From: HLUCCA09 sp038745585
Lineage (GTDB): Bacteria; Pseudomonadota; Alphaproteobacteria; Rhodobacterales; Rhodobacteraceae
Length of the DNA: 64,000 bases
Direction: 5' to 3'
NCBI GenBank assembly: GCA_038745585.1
Contig: JBCDLH010000001.1
Span: 526,380 to 590,379, forward strand
Shown here piece by piece: positions 9,128 through 17,985 of this stretch. Each line of letters opens with the position of its first letter. The stretch's first letter is position 1. Both the position numbers and the translations under genes were made by a program. Under the pieces are notes generated by a model. That model did not search any database, had not been told where the DNA came from, and saw only the letters and a list, made by a program, of their open reading frames with translations.

Positions 9128-9937
9128 GTGGACGAAGCGCGCAGCAAACTCACAAAGGACGGTATCCGCCTCTACGAACCGGCGGACTTTGGGGGCATGC
9201 GCCGCGCCGGCCGCCTCGCGGCCGAGATCTTGGATGCCGTCGCGCCGATGGTCTTCCCCGGCCAGACGACCGGCAAGATCGACGCTGAGATTGAGCGCCG
9301 GGTGAGCGGCGCCGGCGCAACCTCGGCCACAATCGGCTATAAGGGCTATCAGCACGCGTCGTGTATCTCGGTCAACCACGTGGTCTGCCATGGCATCCCG
9401 GGCGACAAGATCCTCAAGGACGGTGATATCCTCAACATCGACGTCACGGTGATCGTCGACGGTTGGTTTGGCGACACGTCGCGGATGTATGTCGCTGGCA
9501 AGCTCTCGCGCAAGCCCGAGCGGCTGATCGAGGTTACGCATGAGGCGTTGATGCGCGGGATTGCAGCGGTCAAGCCCGGCGCCGCCTTTGGCGACATCGG
9601 CCACGCGATTCAAAGCTTTGTGGAGAGCAATCGCATGTCCGTCGTGCGGGATTTCTGCGGCCACGGGCTCGGCCGCGTCTTTCATGCGCCGCCGAACGTG
9701 CTCCATTACGGGCGTCCGGGGACGGGGCCTGTGCTCGAACCGGGGATGTTTTTCACGATCGAACCGATGGTCAATCTCGGGCGGCCGGAGACCAAGGTCT
9801 TGGCCGACGATTGGACCGCAGTCACACGCGATAAGTCGCTCTCGGCACAATTTGAGCATTCCATCGGTGTGACGTCGGAAGGCGTGGAGATTTTTACGCT
9901 GTCGCCTGCAGGGCTTTTTCACCCGACCTACGGCTGA
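9128..9937 (+). CDS. map: Methionine aminopeptidase type I
   Basis: 269 residues; removes the initiator methionine from new proteins. All five metal ligands and the catalytic histidine are present: H88 (VCHGIPG), D105 (NIDV), D116 (FGDTSR), H179 (GHGLGR), E212 (TIEPM) and E243 (QFEHSIGV). The start is GTG 9128, with only a weak RBS. sfsA-map is a frequent pair in this group. This is the only copy in the window. Confidence 0.96.
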   Translation: MDEARSKLTKDGIRLYEPADFGGMRRAGRLAAEILDAVAPMVFPGQTTGKIDAEIERRVSGAGATSATIGYKGYQHASCISVNHVVCHGIPGDKILKDGDILNIDVTVIVDGWFGDTSRMYVAGKLSRKPERLIEVTHEALMRGIAAVKPGAAFGDIGHAIQSFVESNRMSVVRDFCGHGLGRVFHAPPNVLHYGRPGTGPVLEPGMFFTIEPMVNLGRPETKVLADDWTAVTRDKSLSAQFEHSIGVTSEGVEIFTLSPAGLFHPTYG

Positions 9938-9979
9938 AGTTTCGCGGCCTTGCCATTGATGGACCCGCGGATCGCCGCG

Positions 9980-10180
9980 CTACTCGTCTTCGTTGTGCGA
10001 CGCCTCGTCTTGCCACCGTTCCCACAGGAGGAGTAGGAGCGGGCGGCCGCCGAGCGAGCCGTGGATATCTCCCATCAGCACCGGACCGGTGGTGCGCCGT
10101 GGCGGTGCGCCGCCGGTGTCGGCTGCGGCGTCTGCCCGGGGGCGGAGGAAGAGGCTGGAGACGCGTGTTGCGACGGTCAT
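9980..10180 (-). CDS. Small hypothetical protein
   Basis: A 66-residue frame (starts MTVATRVSSLFLRPRADA, ends EASHNEDE) with no family I recognise. It fills most of the 367-base gap between map and rsmD. Its middle (GPVLMGDIHGSLGGRPLLLL) looks protein-like, and the frame has no overlapping competitor, but the RBS is weak and no domain is visible. It could be a real short gene or chance. Confidence 0.35.
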   Translation of the reverse strand: MTVATRVSSLFLRPRADAAADTGGAPPRRTTGPVLMGDIHGSLGGRPLLLLLWERWQDEASHNEDE

Positions 10181-10233
10181 TGCGCAAAGTTAGCGCGCTG
10201 ACCCGGGCGTGTCACGAGCGCAGAGGGGCGAGA

Positions 10234-10270
10234 TGCCTCCGGCGGCGATATTTGACGCAAGAAGAAGATG
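10234..10270 (+). repeat. Dispersed intergenic motif, copy 2
   Basis: Reads TGCCTCCGGCGGCGATATTT then GACGCAAGAAGAAGATG. The two ends match copy 3 (30497-30533); the centre has diverged. It lies between the stop of rsmD and the start of the small reverse frame, in inverted orientation relative to rsmD. Confidence 0.65.
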
Positions 10271-10304
10271 ACGGACGAAGAAGACATGGCCCGGACGCCC
10301 GGCA

Positions 10305-10862
10305 TCAGGGGGCGCGGAGCAGCGTCAAATGTGTTTCGCCGTAGCGCCGCGTATCGAGCAGCGTAAAGCCGTGGGGCGCAGGGTGGGCCGCGTTGTCTTC
10401 CAAGACGATGGTCGCCCCGGGGGCGAGCCAGCCGCCCGATCCGGCAGAGCCAAGGGCGCGGACGCCCAGGTCGGTGCCGTAGGGCGGATCGAGGAAGACA
10501 AGGTGAAACGTCTGGCCACGGGCGTCGCCGAGGCGCGTCGCATCGCGCCGCCAGACCTTGGCATTCCCCTGGGCCTTCGCGCGGACGATATTCTCTTGCA
10601 GCAGCGCGCGGGCCTTGGCGCCATCGTCGACAAAGGTCACTTCTGCGGCGCCGCGAGACAGGGCTTCCAAGCCCAATGCGCCCGTCCCTGCGAAAAGATC
10701 GAGGACGCGGGCACCGGTCAGCAAGACGTCGTCGCGTGCGTCGAGCAGGTTAAAGAGGCTCTCGCGGACACGGTCGGGCGTCGGGCGCAGATGCGCCGAT
10801 GGGTCTCCCGGGCCAAGCGCTGCAAGGCGCAGCCCGCGGTTCTTGCCCGCGACGATCCGCAT
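10305..10862 (-). CDS. rsmD: 16S rRNA (guanine(966)-N2)-methyltransferase
   Basis: 185 residues. A Rossmann methyltransferase with the SAM site VLDLFAGTGALGLEALSRGA and the amino-methylating motif DPPY (FLDPPYGTDLG). The N-terminal MRIVAGKNRGLRL and RPTPDRVRESLFNLL are diagnostic for RsmD. It methylates G966 of 16S rRNA on the assembled 30S subunit. It is a single gene; the flavoprotein gene 3' of the flanking gap runs in the same direction. Confidence 0.95.
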   Translation of the reverse strand: MRIVAGKNRGLRLAALGPGDPSAHLRPTPDRVRESLFNLLDARDDVLLTGARVLDLFAGTGALGLEALSRGAAEVTFVDDGAKARALLQENIVRAKAQGNAKVWRRDATRLGDARGQTFHLVFLDPPYGTDLGVRALGSAGSGGWLAPGATIVLEDNAAHPAPHGFTLLDTRRYGETHLTLLRAP

Positions 10863-10898
10863 GCCTAGCGAAGCCCATTGGTGGCGCGGGCCACGGCG

Positions 10899-12095
10899 CT
10901 ACCGCATCAGCATTTTGAGCTCGGTCTCCGGGTCTGCGACGAGGGCCGGATCGGGGCTCTTGCCCGCTTCGATCAAGCGCTTGCCTACCATGTAGGCGCG
11001 CGGGTCGTTCATCGCGTCGACGGCGAGCAACTCCGCCCCGCGATAGTACCAATGCGACGTGCCGGGCCGTGTGACGACATGATCGTAGCCCGTGTTCAGA
11101 CCGGCGATCTGCAGCTTGAGGTCGTATTGGTCGGACCAGAACCAGGGTTTCGGATCGTACTCCTCCGCTGCGCCCGCAATGTTTGCAGCCACGCACTCGG
11201 CCTGGTCGATGGCGTTCTGCACCGACTCCAAGCGGATGCGTGTGCCGCGATAAGGCAGCGAGGCGCAATCGCCGGCGGCCCAGACATGGGGGGCGGAGGT
11301 CTGCCCCCGCGCATCGACGCGGATCCCGTTTTCGACCGCGAGACCGGCGGCTTCGGCAAGCGCTGTGTCCGGGTTGATCCCAATGCCGACGACAACGAGG
11401 TCGACAGGGATCTCTGTTGCGTCGCTCAGCACCGCGGCCGACACCGTCTCCTCACCTGTCAGACGCTCAAGCCCGATCCCCTCGCGGATGCGTACGCCGT
11501 GGGAAGCGTGGACATCGCGGATGTAGCGCGCGGTCTCGTCGGCCGCGACCCGGCCGAGAATGCGCTCGGCCATTTCAATGAGCGTCACCTCAAGCCCGAG
11601 GGACGCAGCAACCGCCGCCGCTTCGAGCCCGATATAACCGCCGCCGATGATCAAAGCCCGTTGGCCCGCCTGCATCGCCGGCGCCATCGCATCGACATCG
11701 GCAAGGTTACGCACGACGTGGACGCCGCCGAGATTGCCCCCGATCGCGCCCGGCAGGCGGCGCGGAGAAGAGCCGGTCGTCAACACGAGATCAGAAAAGG
11801 TGCGCCGGGTGCCGTCGTCGAGCATGACGTCCTTCGCCGCAAGGTCGATCGCGGTGGCGCGGGTGCCAAGGCAGAGCTCGATGTCGTTTTCGCCGTACCA
11901 AGCTTCGGGCTTTAGAAAGAGCCGCTCAAGCGCCATCTCTCCTTTGAGATAGGCCTTGGAGAGCGGCGGGCGTTGGTAGGGCGGCACCGGCTCTGCCCCG
12001 ATGAGCGTGATCGGGGTGTCATGGCCCAAAGACCGAAGCTTGGCGATGCAGGCCGCTGCCGCTTGACCTGCGCCGATCACGACCGTTCGAGACAT
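10899..12095 (-). CDS. FAD-dependent pyridine nucleotide-disulfide oxidoreductase (ferredoxin reductase-like)
   Basis: About 398 residues. It carries two dinucleotide folds: VVIGAGQAAAACIAKLRSLG (FAD, N-terminus) and IIGGGYIGLEAAAVAASLGL (NADH), plus the VWAAGDCAS flavin motif. There is no CxxxxC redox pair, so it is of the rhodocoxin/putidaredoxin reductase type, which passes electrons from NAD(P)H to a 2Fe-2S ferredoxin. No ferredoxin or P450 gene is next to it, so the partner is unknown. ATG codons at 12095 (MSRTVV) and 12107 are both possible. Divergent from the peroxiredoxin gene. Confidence 0.85.
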   Translation of the reverse strand: MSRTVVIGAGQAAAACIAKLRSLGHDTPITLIGAEPVPPYQRPPLSKAYLKGEMALERLFLKPEAWYGENDIELCLGTRATAIDLAAKDVMLDDGTRRTFSDLVLTTGSSPRRLPGAIGGNLGGVHVVRNLADVDAMAPAMQAGQRALIIGGGYIGLEAAAVAASLGLEVTLIEMAERILGRVAADETARYIRDVHASHGVRIREGIGLERLTGEETVSAAVLSDATEIPVDLVVVGIGINPDTALAEAAGLAVENGIRVDARGQTSAPHVWAAGDCASLPYRGTRIRLESVQNAIDQAECVAANIAGAAEEYDPKPWFWSDQYDLKLQIAGLNTGYDHVVTRPGTSHWYYRGAELLAVDAMNDPRAYMVGKRLIEAGKSPDPALVADPETELKMLMR

Positions 12096-12187
12096 TCCCA
12101 ACCCCATTTCCCGTGCGCGTCTTTTCGCATTCCGGGCGGACCCTACATGTCTCGCGAACCGGGACGCAATCGACGAAGGACCTGATC

Positions 12188-12673
12188 ATGACGCTTGAAG
12201 CTGGAATGCGCCTGCCCGACGCAGACCTCTTACGCATGGGGCCGGACGGGCCTGAAACGGTGACGCTTTCAAGCAAGCTCGGCGGGCGAAAGGTCGTCGT
12301 CTTTGCCCTGCCCGGTGCGTTTACAGGCGTATGCTCGACCGCGCATCTACCGAGCTTTATCCGCACCGCGGACGCCTTCAAAGAGAAGGGTGTTGAGGAA
12401 ATCATTTGCATCTCCGTCAACGATCCGTTTGCGCTTCATGAATGGGGCGCGGCGACGGGCGCGCATGATGCGGGTATCACCCTGTTGGGCGATGCCAGCG
12501 GGGACCTAACGCGCAGCCTCAAGATGGACTTCACCGTCCCGCAGATCGGGCTTTATGGCCGCTCCAACCGTTATGCGCTGCTCGTCGACGATGGCGTTGT
12601 TTCGATCGCATCGATCGACGAGCCTGGCGTGTGCGATGTGTCGACCGGTGAGCGGCTGCTGGAAAAGCTCTAA
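12188..12673 (+). CDS. Peroxiredoxin (Prx5/type II Prx family)
   Basis: 161 residues. It reduces hydrogen peroxide and alkyl hydroperoxides in the cytosol. The peroxidatic cysteine is C49 in PGAFTGVCST; C74 (EIICISVND) sits where plant type II Prx have their second cysteine, and C149 lies near the C-terminus (EPGVCDVS), close to the resolving position of human PRDX5. Glutathione or glutaredoxin is the usual reductant of this clade. ATG 12188 is chosen from the family N-terminus. It is divergent from a flavin reductase, but a functional link is not shown. Confidence 0.93.
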   Translation: MTLEAGMRLPDADLLRMGPDGPETVTLSSKLGGRKVVVFALPGAFTGVCSTAHLPSFIRTADAFKEKGVEEIICISVNDPFALHEWGAATGAHDAGITLLGDASGDLTRSLKMDFTVPQIGLYGRSNRYALLVDDGVVSIASIDEPGVCDVSTGERLLEKL

Positions 12674-12694
12674 GCGGCTCCCACCGGGACCACC

Positions 12695-14437
12695 CTATCC
12701 TGCGATCCGCTCTTCGGCGCGTCGCCGGGCTTGATCAGTCCGCGCGCGGTGGATCTCTGCGACGAGGCGCTGCTTTTCGAGAGGTTTTGACACGTAGCCG
12801 TCAAAGCCGAGTGCGAGATAGCGCTCGCGGTCGCCCTCCATAGCATCGGCCGTCATCGCTAGGATCGTGGTCTTGCGGCACTTGCCCGTGCGGCAGAGCG
12901 CCTCGAGCACATCTTCACCGGTCATTGCGGGCATGTGAATGTCGAGCATCACGATGTCGGACATCTGGGTCTCGAGCATGGCCAGTGCTTCGGGCCCGCT
13001 GCTGGCCTCGCGAACGGTGAGGCCTGACGTGCAAAGAAAGCGTCGGGCAATGAAGCGATTGGTGTGAATGTCGTCGACAATCAGCACGGAGAGCCCTTCG
13101 ACATCGGCCAAGGGCGTCGCGGTCCCGTCGGGGCGCAGGATATCGCCCCGCATCGTTTCGATAGGGATCCGAAGGCGCACGGTCGCACCGCCGCCGACGC
13201 GATTCTCGATCTCCATGCTGCCGCCAAGAAGGCTCAGCAATTGCTCGGTGATCGCCATGCCGAGCCCCGTCCCGCCAAGGCGCGCGCGCTGCTGGGCAAG
13301 GCCTTGTTGGAATGGAACGAAAGGACGTTGCAGGAGGGCAGCTTCGAAGCCTGGCCCGGTGTCGCAGACCGTGACAGCGAGGTGATCGGTTCCGTCCGCG
13401 TTGGCGACACGCTCCACCTCAACGCTGACCGCCCCGTCATTGGTGAACTTCACAGCGTTCGAGATGACGTTCATCACGATCTGACGCAGCCGCAGCGGAT
13501 CGTAGACGGCCATTTGCGGCACATCTCGGAGATCCAGCGTGAACGCGATCCCCTTTTCGCGAGCGAGAGACTCAAACAGGTTGCAAGCGGACTCGATGTC
13601 TTCCTGGAGGCGCGCCGGCATCGGCGTGACCCGCACCTTTTGCGCCTCGACGGAGGCCATGTCGATCACATCGTCGAGAAGCGCGAGAAGCGTCCGCCCC
13701 GAGCGCATCAGCAGGCTGTAATAGCTTGGATCGTGCCGCAAGTGCGGCTGTTCCTGAAGGAGGTACCCAACGCCGAGGATGCCATTCAGCGGGGTACGGA
13801 TCTCGTGGCTCATCGAGGCGAGAAACTGCGATTTGGCGCGGCTTGCGGCCTCCGCCTTTTCCTCGGCCACCAAAAGCTGACGCACGAGCCCGTTCGTCGT
13901 CGCGATGGTATTGGCGAAATAGCCGAGAAGCCCGACCACGCCACAGGCGAGCATCGCGGACCACGTGTAGTCGCCGGTCTCAACGAAGAGCCAGATGGGT
14001 AAGAAGAGGCAGGCGAACACGAAAGCAAGCGCATTGCCAAAAGCGGCGCGCAGGTAAGGCGCGCGAATCGTCGAGACATTCACCATCCCACCGGCGATGT
14101 AGATCATCGCAGACGCTTTTTCGTGGACTTCGGGCTCCATCCAAAGGAGCGCGCCGGGCACGAGATAGGTCGCACTGTTGAGGAACGACAGCACCGAAAG
14201 CAGTGGCGTCGAGATCTGCCCGCCAGAACGCGTGCGATCGAGAAGACGCCAGAGCGCAAGCTCTGTCAGCAGGTAAGGCACGAGCCAGACCAGCACGAAC
14301 CAGCTTTCGATCAGATAGGCGGCGACCGCCATGGCAAAGGCTGCCGCTGCATTGCGCGGGAGACAATCGCGCCACATGCTGCAGCGCAGCTGTTCGAGCT
14401 GCTTATCGCGCAGCGCAATGCGGCGTGCGTCTTGCAT
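12695..14437 (-). CDS. Membrane hybrid histidine kinase with receiver domain
   Basis: 580 residues. Residues 30-190 hold about six membrane helices in place of a periplasmic sensor. HisKA follows with H211 (MSHEIRTPLNG), then the ATPase domain (N box NVISNAVKF, G1 DTGPGF, G2 GGTGLGMA). The C-terminal receiver has D455/D456 (IVDD), phospho-acceptor D499 (MLDIHMP) and K551 (VSKP). All phosphorelay residues are intact, so an external HPt protein is expected. No response regulator lies nearby. The last 40 bases before phhB run the same way, so read-through is possible. Confidence 0.93.
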   Translation of the reverse strand: MQDARRIALRDKQLEQLRCSMWRDCLPRNAAAAFAMAVAAYLIESWFVLVWLVPYLLTELALWRLLDRTRSGGQISTPLLSVLSFLNSATYLVPGALLWMEPEVHEKASAMIYIAGGMVNVSTIRAPYLRAAFGNALAFVFACLFLPIWLFVETGDYTWSAMLACGVVGLLGYFANTIATTNGLVRQLLVAEEKAEAASRAKSQFLASMSHEIRTPLNGILGVGYLLQEQPHLRHDPSYYSLLMRSGRTLLALLDDVIDMASVEAQKVRVTPMPARLQEDIESACNLFESLAREKGIAFTLDLRDVPQMAVYDPLRLRQIVMNVISNAVKFTNDGAVSVEVERVANADGTDHLAVTVCDTGPGFEAALLQRPFVPFQQGLAQQRARLGGTGLGMAITEQLLSLLGGSMEIENRVGGGATVRLRIPIETMRGDILRPDGTATPLADVEGLSVLIVDDIHTNRFIARRFLCTSGLTVREASSGPEALAMLETQMSDIVMLDIHMPAMTGEDVLEALCRTGKCRKTTILAMTADAMEGDRERYLALGFDGYVSKPLEKQRLVAEIHRARTDQARRRAEERIAG

Positions 14438-14556
14438 GGGGCGGGCGGCCTGTTGCTCAAATCGCGTCGACCGACCATGCGCGGCTTACGCGAACGACGC
14501 AACTCCACTTCGCGCGATCCGTGTGCCGTTGCCGTCGCATGCCTGTCGCGATGAGA

Positions 14557-14844
14557 TCAGCCCGCCATGGCGTCCATGGCTTTGGCGAGGGCGACGTCGA
14601 GCGGCGAGAGCCCACCGGCGTCGTGGGTCGTCAAGGTCACCTCAACGGTGCGGTACACGTTGGACCATTCGGGATGGTGATCCATCTTTTCGGCAACTAG
14701 GGCTGCTCGGCTCATCCAACCGAAGGCTTCATTGAAGTCTCTGAACTGAAACGTTTTTGTGATCGCATCTCGGCCATTGACGAGGCTCCACCCAGACGCC
14801 AAGAGCGGCTCGAGCATACTTCGATCATCGAGTTTCTCTGCCAT
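14557..14844 (-). CDS. phhB: Pterin-4a-carbinolamine dehydratase
   Basis: 95 residues. It dehydrates 4a-hydroxytetrahydrobiopterin to recycle the pterin cofactor of phenylalanine hydroxylase. The active-site signature (K)MDHHPEWSNVY and the later TTHDAGGLSPLD are visible. The true start is ATG 14844; the codon before it is TTG. It overlaps the stop of the acyltransferase gene as TGATG, so translation is coupled. No phenylalanine hydroxylase gene is in the window. Confidence 0.93.
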   Translation of the reverse strand: MAEKLDDRSMLEPLLASGWSLVNGRDAITKTFQFRDFNEAFGWMSRAALVAEKMDHHPEWSNVYRTVEVTLTTHDAGGLSPLDVALAKAMDAMAG

Positions 14845-16043
14845 CAATCGTGGTCCTCGCCGGTGCGTTTGAAGGGGCCGTATGACGTCAGGATCTCCTT
14901 CTCCTGATCAACGGCACGGGCCTCAGACTGTAAGTATTCGTCGATGGCGCGGCGGAAATTCGGCTCGCCGATCCAGTGTAGCGAATGCGTATCAACCGGG
15001 AGATAGCCCCGCGCCAGTTTGTGTTCGCCCTGCGCGCCAGCCTCGACAGTTGCCAAACCTTGATCAATCGCGAAGTCGATTGCTTGATAGTAGCAAAGCT
15101 CGAAATGAAGGCATGGGTGGTCCTCGACGCAGCCCCAGTACCGGCCGAAGATCGCCTCGCGGCCGATGAAATTGAGCGCACCGGCGACGTTGCGCCCACC
15201 ACGCGCAGCGAGAACGAGGAGCATGTCGTCGCAGAGCGTCTCCTGCGCGATGTCAAAGAACCGGCGCGTCAGGTAGGGCGTGCCCCACTTTCGCGCGCCC
15301 GTATCTTGATAGAAGCGCCAGAAATCGTCCCAATGCCGCGCTTCGATCTCCTCCCCCGTCAGCGCGCAGATTTCACCACCGAATTCGTGTGCAGTGCGGC
15401 GCTCTTTGCGGATGTTCTTGCGCTTGCGCGAGGAGAGATCGGCGAGGAACGCCTCGAAGTCGGCGTAGCCGCGATTTTCCCAGTGAAACTGCTGTGTGCG
15501 CCGGTGCAGGAGGCCAAGCTCTTTGCCGATCTCGACCTCTTCGGCGGTACAGAACGTGGCGTGGATTGTGTCGACGCGATTGTTGTCGGCCAGCTGTGCC
15601 GCGCCTTGGAGAAGCGCCGCCATGCCGGCGACATCCCAGCCCGGCTTGGTCAGAAAGCGGCGGCCTGTCGCTGGCGTAAACGGCACGGCGATCTGAAACT
15701 TGGGATAGTAGCGCCCGCCTGCCCGCTCATAGGCATGCGCCCAGGAATGGTCGAAGATGTATTCGCCCTGGCTGTGCGACTTGGCATAGAGCGGTGCAGC
15801 TCCAACCATCTCGCCATCGGCGTGGGCGGTCATGTACATCGGCTGCCAGCCTGTCCCCGTGCCGACCGAGCCGGATTGCTCGAGCGCGAGCAGAAACCGG
15901 TGCGTTGTAAAGGGATCCATAGGCCGCCCCCCCTCGGCCGCTTCGGGGCAGGCGCAGGCATCCCAGTCGCCAGCGTCGATCTCGGCGAGCGCACGGTGCA
16001 TCTGCACCTCGATCTGGACTTCGGGCTGAGGCTGCGCCGTCAT
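14844..16043 (-). CDS. FemAB/GNAT-like acyltransferase (COG3146-type)
   Basis: 399 residues with two GNAT-like halves, as in the family often labelled peptidogalycan biosynthesis/recognition protein. Visible conserved blocks include FTTHRFLLALEQSGSVG near residue 40-60, HSWAHAYERAGGRYYPKFQ, LSSRKRKNIRKERRTA and RYWGCVEDHPCLHFELCYYQ, with GAQGEHKLARGYLPV near the end. The substrate is unknown. ATG 16043 (MTAQPQPE) is used; the frame upstream to 16217 is antisense to nothing known but lacks family support. It is inside a four-gene operon with RidA, a glycerophosphodiesterase and phhB. Confidence 0.85.
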   Translation of the reverse strand: MTAQPQPEVQIEVQMHRALAEIDAGDWDACACPEAAEGGRPMDPFTTHRFLLALEQSGSVGTGTGWQPMYMTAHADGEMVGAAPLYAKSHSQGEYIFDHSWAHAYERAGGRYYPKFQIAVPFTPATGRRFLTKPGWDVAGMAALLQGAAQLADNNRVDTIHATFCTAEEVEIGKELGLLHRRTQQFHWENRGYADFEAFLADLSSRKRKNIRKERRTAHEFGGEICALTGEEIEARHWDDFWRFYQDTGARKWGTPYLTRRFFDIAQETLCDDMLLVLAARGGRNVAGALNFIGREAIFGRYWGCVEDHPCLHFELCYYQAIDFAIDQGLATVEAGAQGEHKLARGYLPVDTHSLHWIGEPNFRRAIDEYLQSEARAVDQEKEILTSYGPFKRTGEDHD

Positions 16044-16104
16044 GGAGGGCTCTGTCTGGAATGGGGGCTTGCTCGCCGCAAAGGTGGCCCCCGGTCGCGC
16101 ACCG

Positions 16105-16872
16105 TCAAGCCGGAACGCCAGGGATGTAGTGCTCGAACGTGATGTTGTCGGCGATCTGGCGGGCCTGCACCTCCTCCGCCGCGCTTTTGATCGTCCAACA
16201 GAGGATCGCGCGCCCATCGGCTTTTAGCTCCGCGACGCGCGCCGAGTGAAGATCGGTCCATTGGTGGCTGATGAAGCTTGCGCCAACTGCTTCGGCGGCT
16301 TCGATCCGCGCAAGCGCGCTGAGGTGCTCGACCGGGAGGGTTGGCCAAGCGTGCGGCCTGAATGCACAGGTGACGAGCCCGCGCGGGCGCTCTGGTGCGG
16401 TTTCCGCGACGTGGCGGACCATGTCGGGACTGAAAGACATAAACGCAAGCGGACCGTCATAGCCGGAGACATCGTCCGATGCGGCCGCCTCCAGCCGGCC
16501 ATCGCTCGGCCCCAGCACGCCGCTTTGGTCTTTCAGTTCGACCAGCAGCGGCACGCGCCCATCGATGAGACGCAGGATTTCTGCGAATGTCGGGACCCCC
16601 TCCGCGGTGAAATCAAGGTCGATCCTGCCGAGCTCTGCGGCGTCTCGCGCACGCACGGGGCCGTTCTCAGCCGTCAGCCGGTCCAGCTTGTCATCGTGGA
16701 ACACCATCGCCACGCCATCCGCCGAGAGCTGCAGGTCGATCTCGATGCCAAAGCCGTGCGCGATTGCCGCCTGCATCGCGGCGCGCGAGTTCTCCGGCGC
16801 GCCCGGACCGTGCAACGCGCGATGCGCGATCGGACGCGCAAGAAAGCCCGACGGCAGCGCGACGCGCGTCAT
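16105..16872 (-). CDS. Glycerophosphodiester phosphodiesterase
   Basis: 255 residues, cytoplasmic (no signal peptide). TIM-barrel GDPD with the catalytic set AHRALHG near residue 17, PENSRAAMQAAI, GIEIDLQLSADG (metal-binding E and D) and VFHDDKLDRLT. It hydrolyses glycerophosphodiesters to glycerol-3-phosphate and an alcohol; the short cytoplasmic form resembles UgpQ. ATG 16872 overlaps the RidA stop by 4 bases (ATGA), so the two are coupled. No ugp transporter genes are present. Confidence 0.92.
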   Translation of the reverse strand: MTRVALPSGFLARPIAHRALHGPGAPENSRAAMQAAIAHGFGIEIDLQLSADGVAMVFHDDKLDRLTAENGPVRARDAAELGRIDLDFTAEGVPTFAEILRLIDGRVPLLVELKDQSGVLGPSDGRLEAAASDDVSGYDGPLAFMSFSPDMVRHVAETAPERPRGLVTCAFRPHAWPTLPVEHLSALARIEAAEAVGASFISHQWTDLHSARVAELKADGRAILCWTIKSAAEEVQARQIADNITFEHYIPGVPA

Positions 16873-17333
16873 GCGATCTCAAAGATCCCTTCGATTTCGA
16901 CCGCCACGCCGAGGGGCAGCGACGCGGCCGAGACCGCCGAACGCGCGTGCCGGCCCTTCTCGCCCAGCGCTTCAACCAGGAAATCGGACGCGCCATTGAT
17001 CACCTTGGGCTGATCGGTGAAGTCGGGCGTGGAATTGACAAAGCCGGTGAGCTTGACCACGCGCGAAAGCCGCTCGATATCGCCGCCGCAGGCCGCTTTG
17101 ACCTGGGCCAGCAGCGAGATCGCGCAGAGCTTGGCCGCCGCGGCGCCCGCGTCGACCTCCATCGTCTCGCCGAGCTTACCCTGGACGAGCCCGTCCGCCC
17201 CCAGGCTGATTTGTCCCGAGACGTAGAGCGTGCTGCCCGCCTGCACGAAGGGCACATAGTTTGCCGCGGGCGCCGGCGCGTCGGGCAAGGTCACTCCGAG
17301 TTCGGTGAGGCGGGTTTCGATGGGGCCGGGCAT
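16869..17333 (-). CDS. RidA/YjgF-family enamine/imine deaminase
   Basis: 154 residues, slightly longer than the 130 of E. coli RidA, with the additional loop of the RidA-like subgroup. GSTLYVSGQI, the strand VVKLTGFVNSTPDF and the end HARSAVSAASLPLGVAVEIE are visible; the arginine in HARSAV is the substrate-carboxylate ligand of the family. RidA proteins remove reactive 2-aminoacrylate-type enamines made by PLP enzymes. It is the first gene of the phhB operon, with RBS AGGAGA ahead of ATG 17333. Confidence 0.92.
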   Translation of the reverse strand: MPGPIETRLTELGVTLPDAPAPAANYVPFVQAGSTLYVSGQISLGADGLVQGKLGETMEVDAGAAAAKLCAISLLAQVKAACGGDIERLSRVVKLTGFVNSTPDFTDQPKVINGASDFLVEALGEKGRHARSAVSAASLPLGVAVEIEGIFEIA

Positions 17334-17515
17334 AGCATTCTCCTGTGGCTCGTGGGTGTGCGGACGCTAGCGGCGCGCGGCCAGCGATGGAAGCCGTCGG
17401 ACGTGCCCGGAGCAGTGGCAGCTCTCGGGTGAGCCACGCGTGCCGCCCCGGGTTTCACCGCCCGCGCTGTCGGCGCATAGTCCGCACAACGGGACGCACC
17501 GACGAAAGGCGCAGC

Positions 17516-17941
17516 GTGAAGAGACGTGCCTCTCAACATCAGAATTGCCGCCGACAGCGTGAGCGCACCTGTGCGGCGCTCCTGGCGCTTTGCGGTGTTT
17601 TGGGTGCCGCGGCCATGGAGGCCGTGGCGCTCGATGGGCGCTACAAGCTGACCGAGAGCGCGCAATGCGATGCGGCGAACGATCTGGGACTGCTCCGGAT
17701 CGAGGACGGAGTTCTCTACGGCGCCGAGAGCCGGTGCCGCATGACCAACCGTCTGGACATCCGCGACATGAACGGCGCGCTCTTTGACATGATCTGCATC
17801 GGTGAAGGGTCCGGTTGGGAGGAGCGCGCGATCCTCGTGCAAGCGGCGAGTGGTGGGCTCATCCTTGTCTGGGATGGCTATGCTTTCGAATATGAGGCGT
17901 GCCCAAAACCGCCGGTTCGGCCACGCCCGCGTCCAGAATAG
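17516..17941 (+). CDS. Small secreted hypothetical protein
   Basis: 141 residues, from GTG 17516 with RBS AAAGG at 17505-17509. A signal peptide is likely: arginine-rich start, then CAALLALCGVLGAAAMEAVA, with cleavage near VALDG. The mature part (DGRYKLTESAQC...LLRIEDGVLYGAESRC) is like short periplasmic proteins of Rhodobacterales that report as hypothetical. Four mature cysteines could form disulfides. The tail ends PPVRPRPRPE. No function can be assigned. Confidence 0.65.
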   Translation: MKRRASQHQNCRRQRERTCAALLALCGVLGAAAMEAVALDGRYKLTESAQCDAANDLGLLRIEDGVLYGAESRCRMTNRLDIRDMNGALFDMICIGEGSGWEERAILVQAASGGLILVWDGYAFEYEACPKPPVRPRPRPE

Positions 17942-17985
17942 GCGCTCCCTGCGCCGGCGATGTGGGCCGACCGCTTACGCTGCGT

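Noticed and set aside
10878..11915. Long forward frame of 345 codons
   Set aside because: Antisense to the flavin reductase.
14985..16142. Long forward frame of 385 codons
   Set aside because: Lies antisense to the FemAB-like gene; GC-rich third positions in the real gene explain an open opposite frame. No family likeness.
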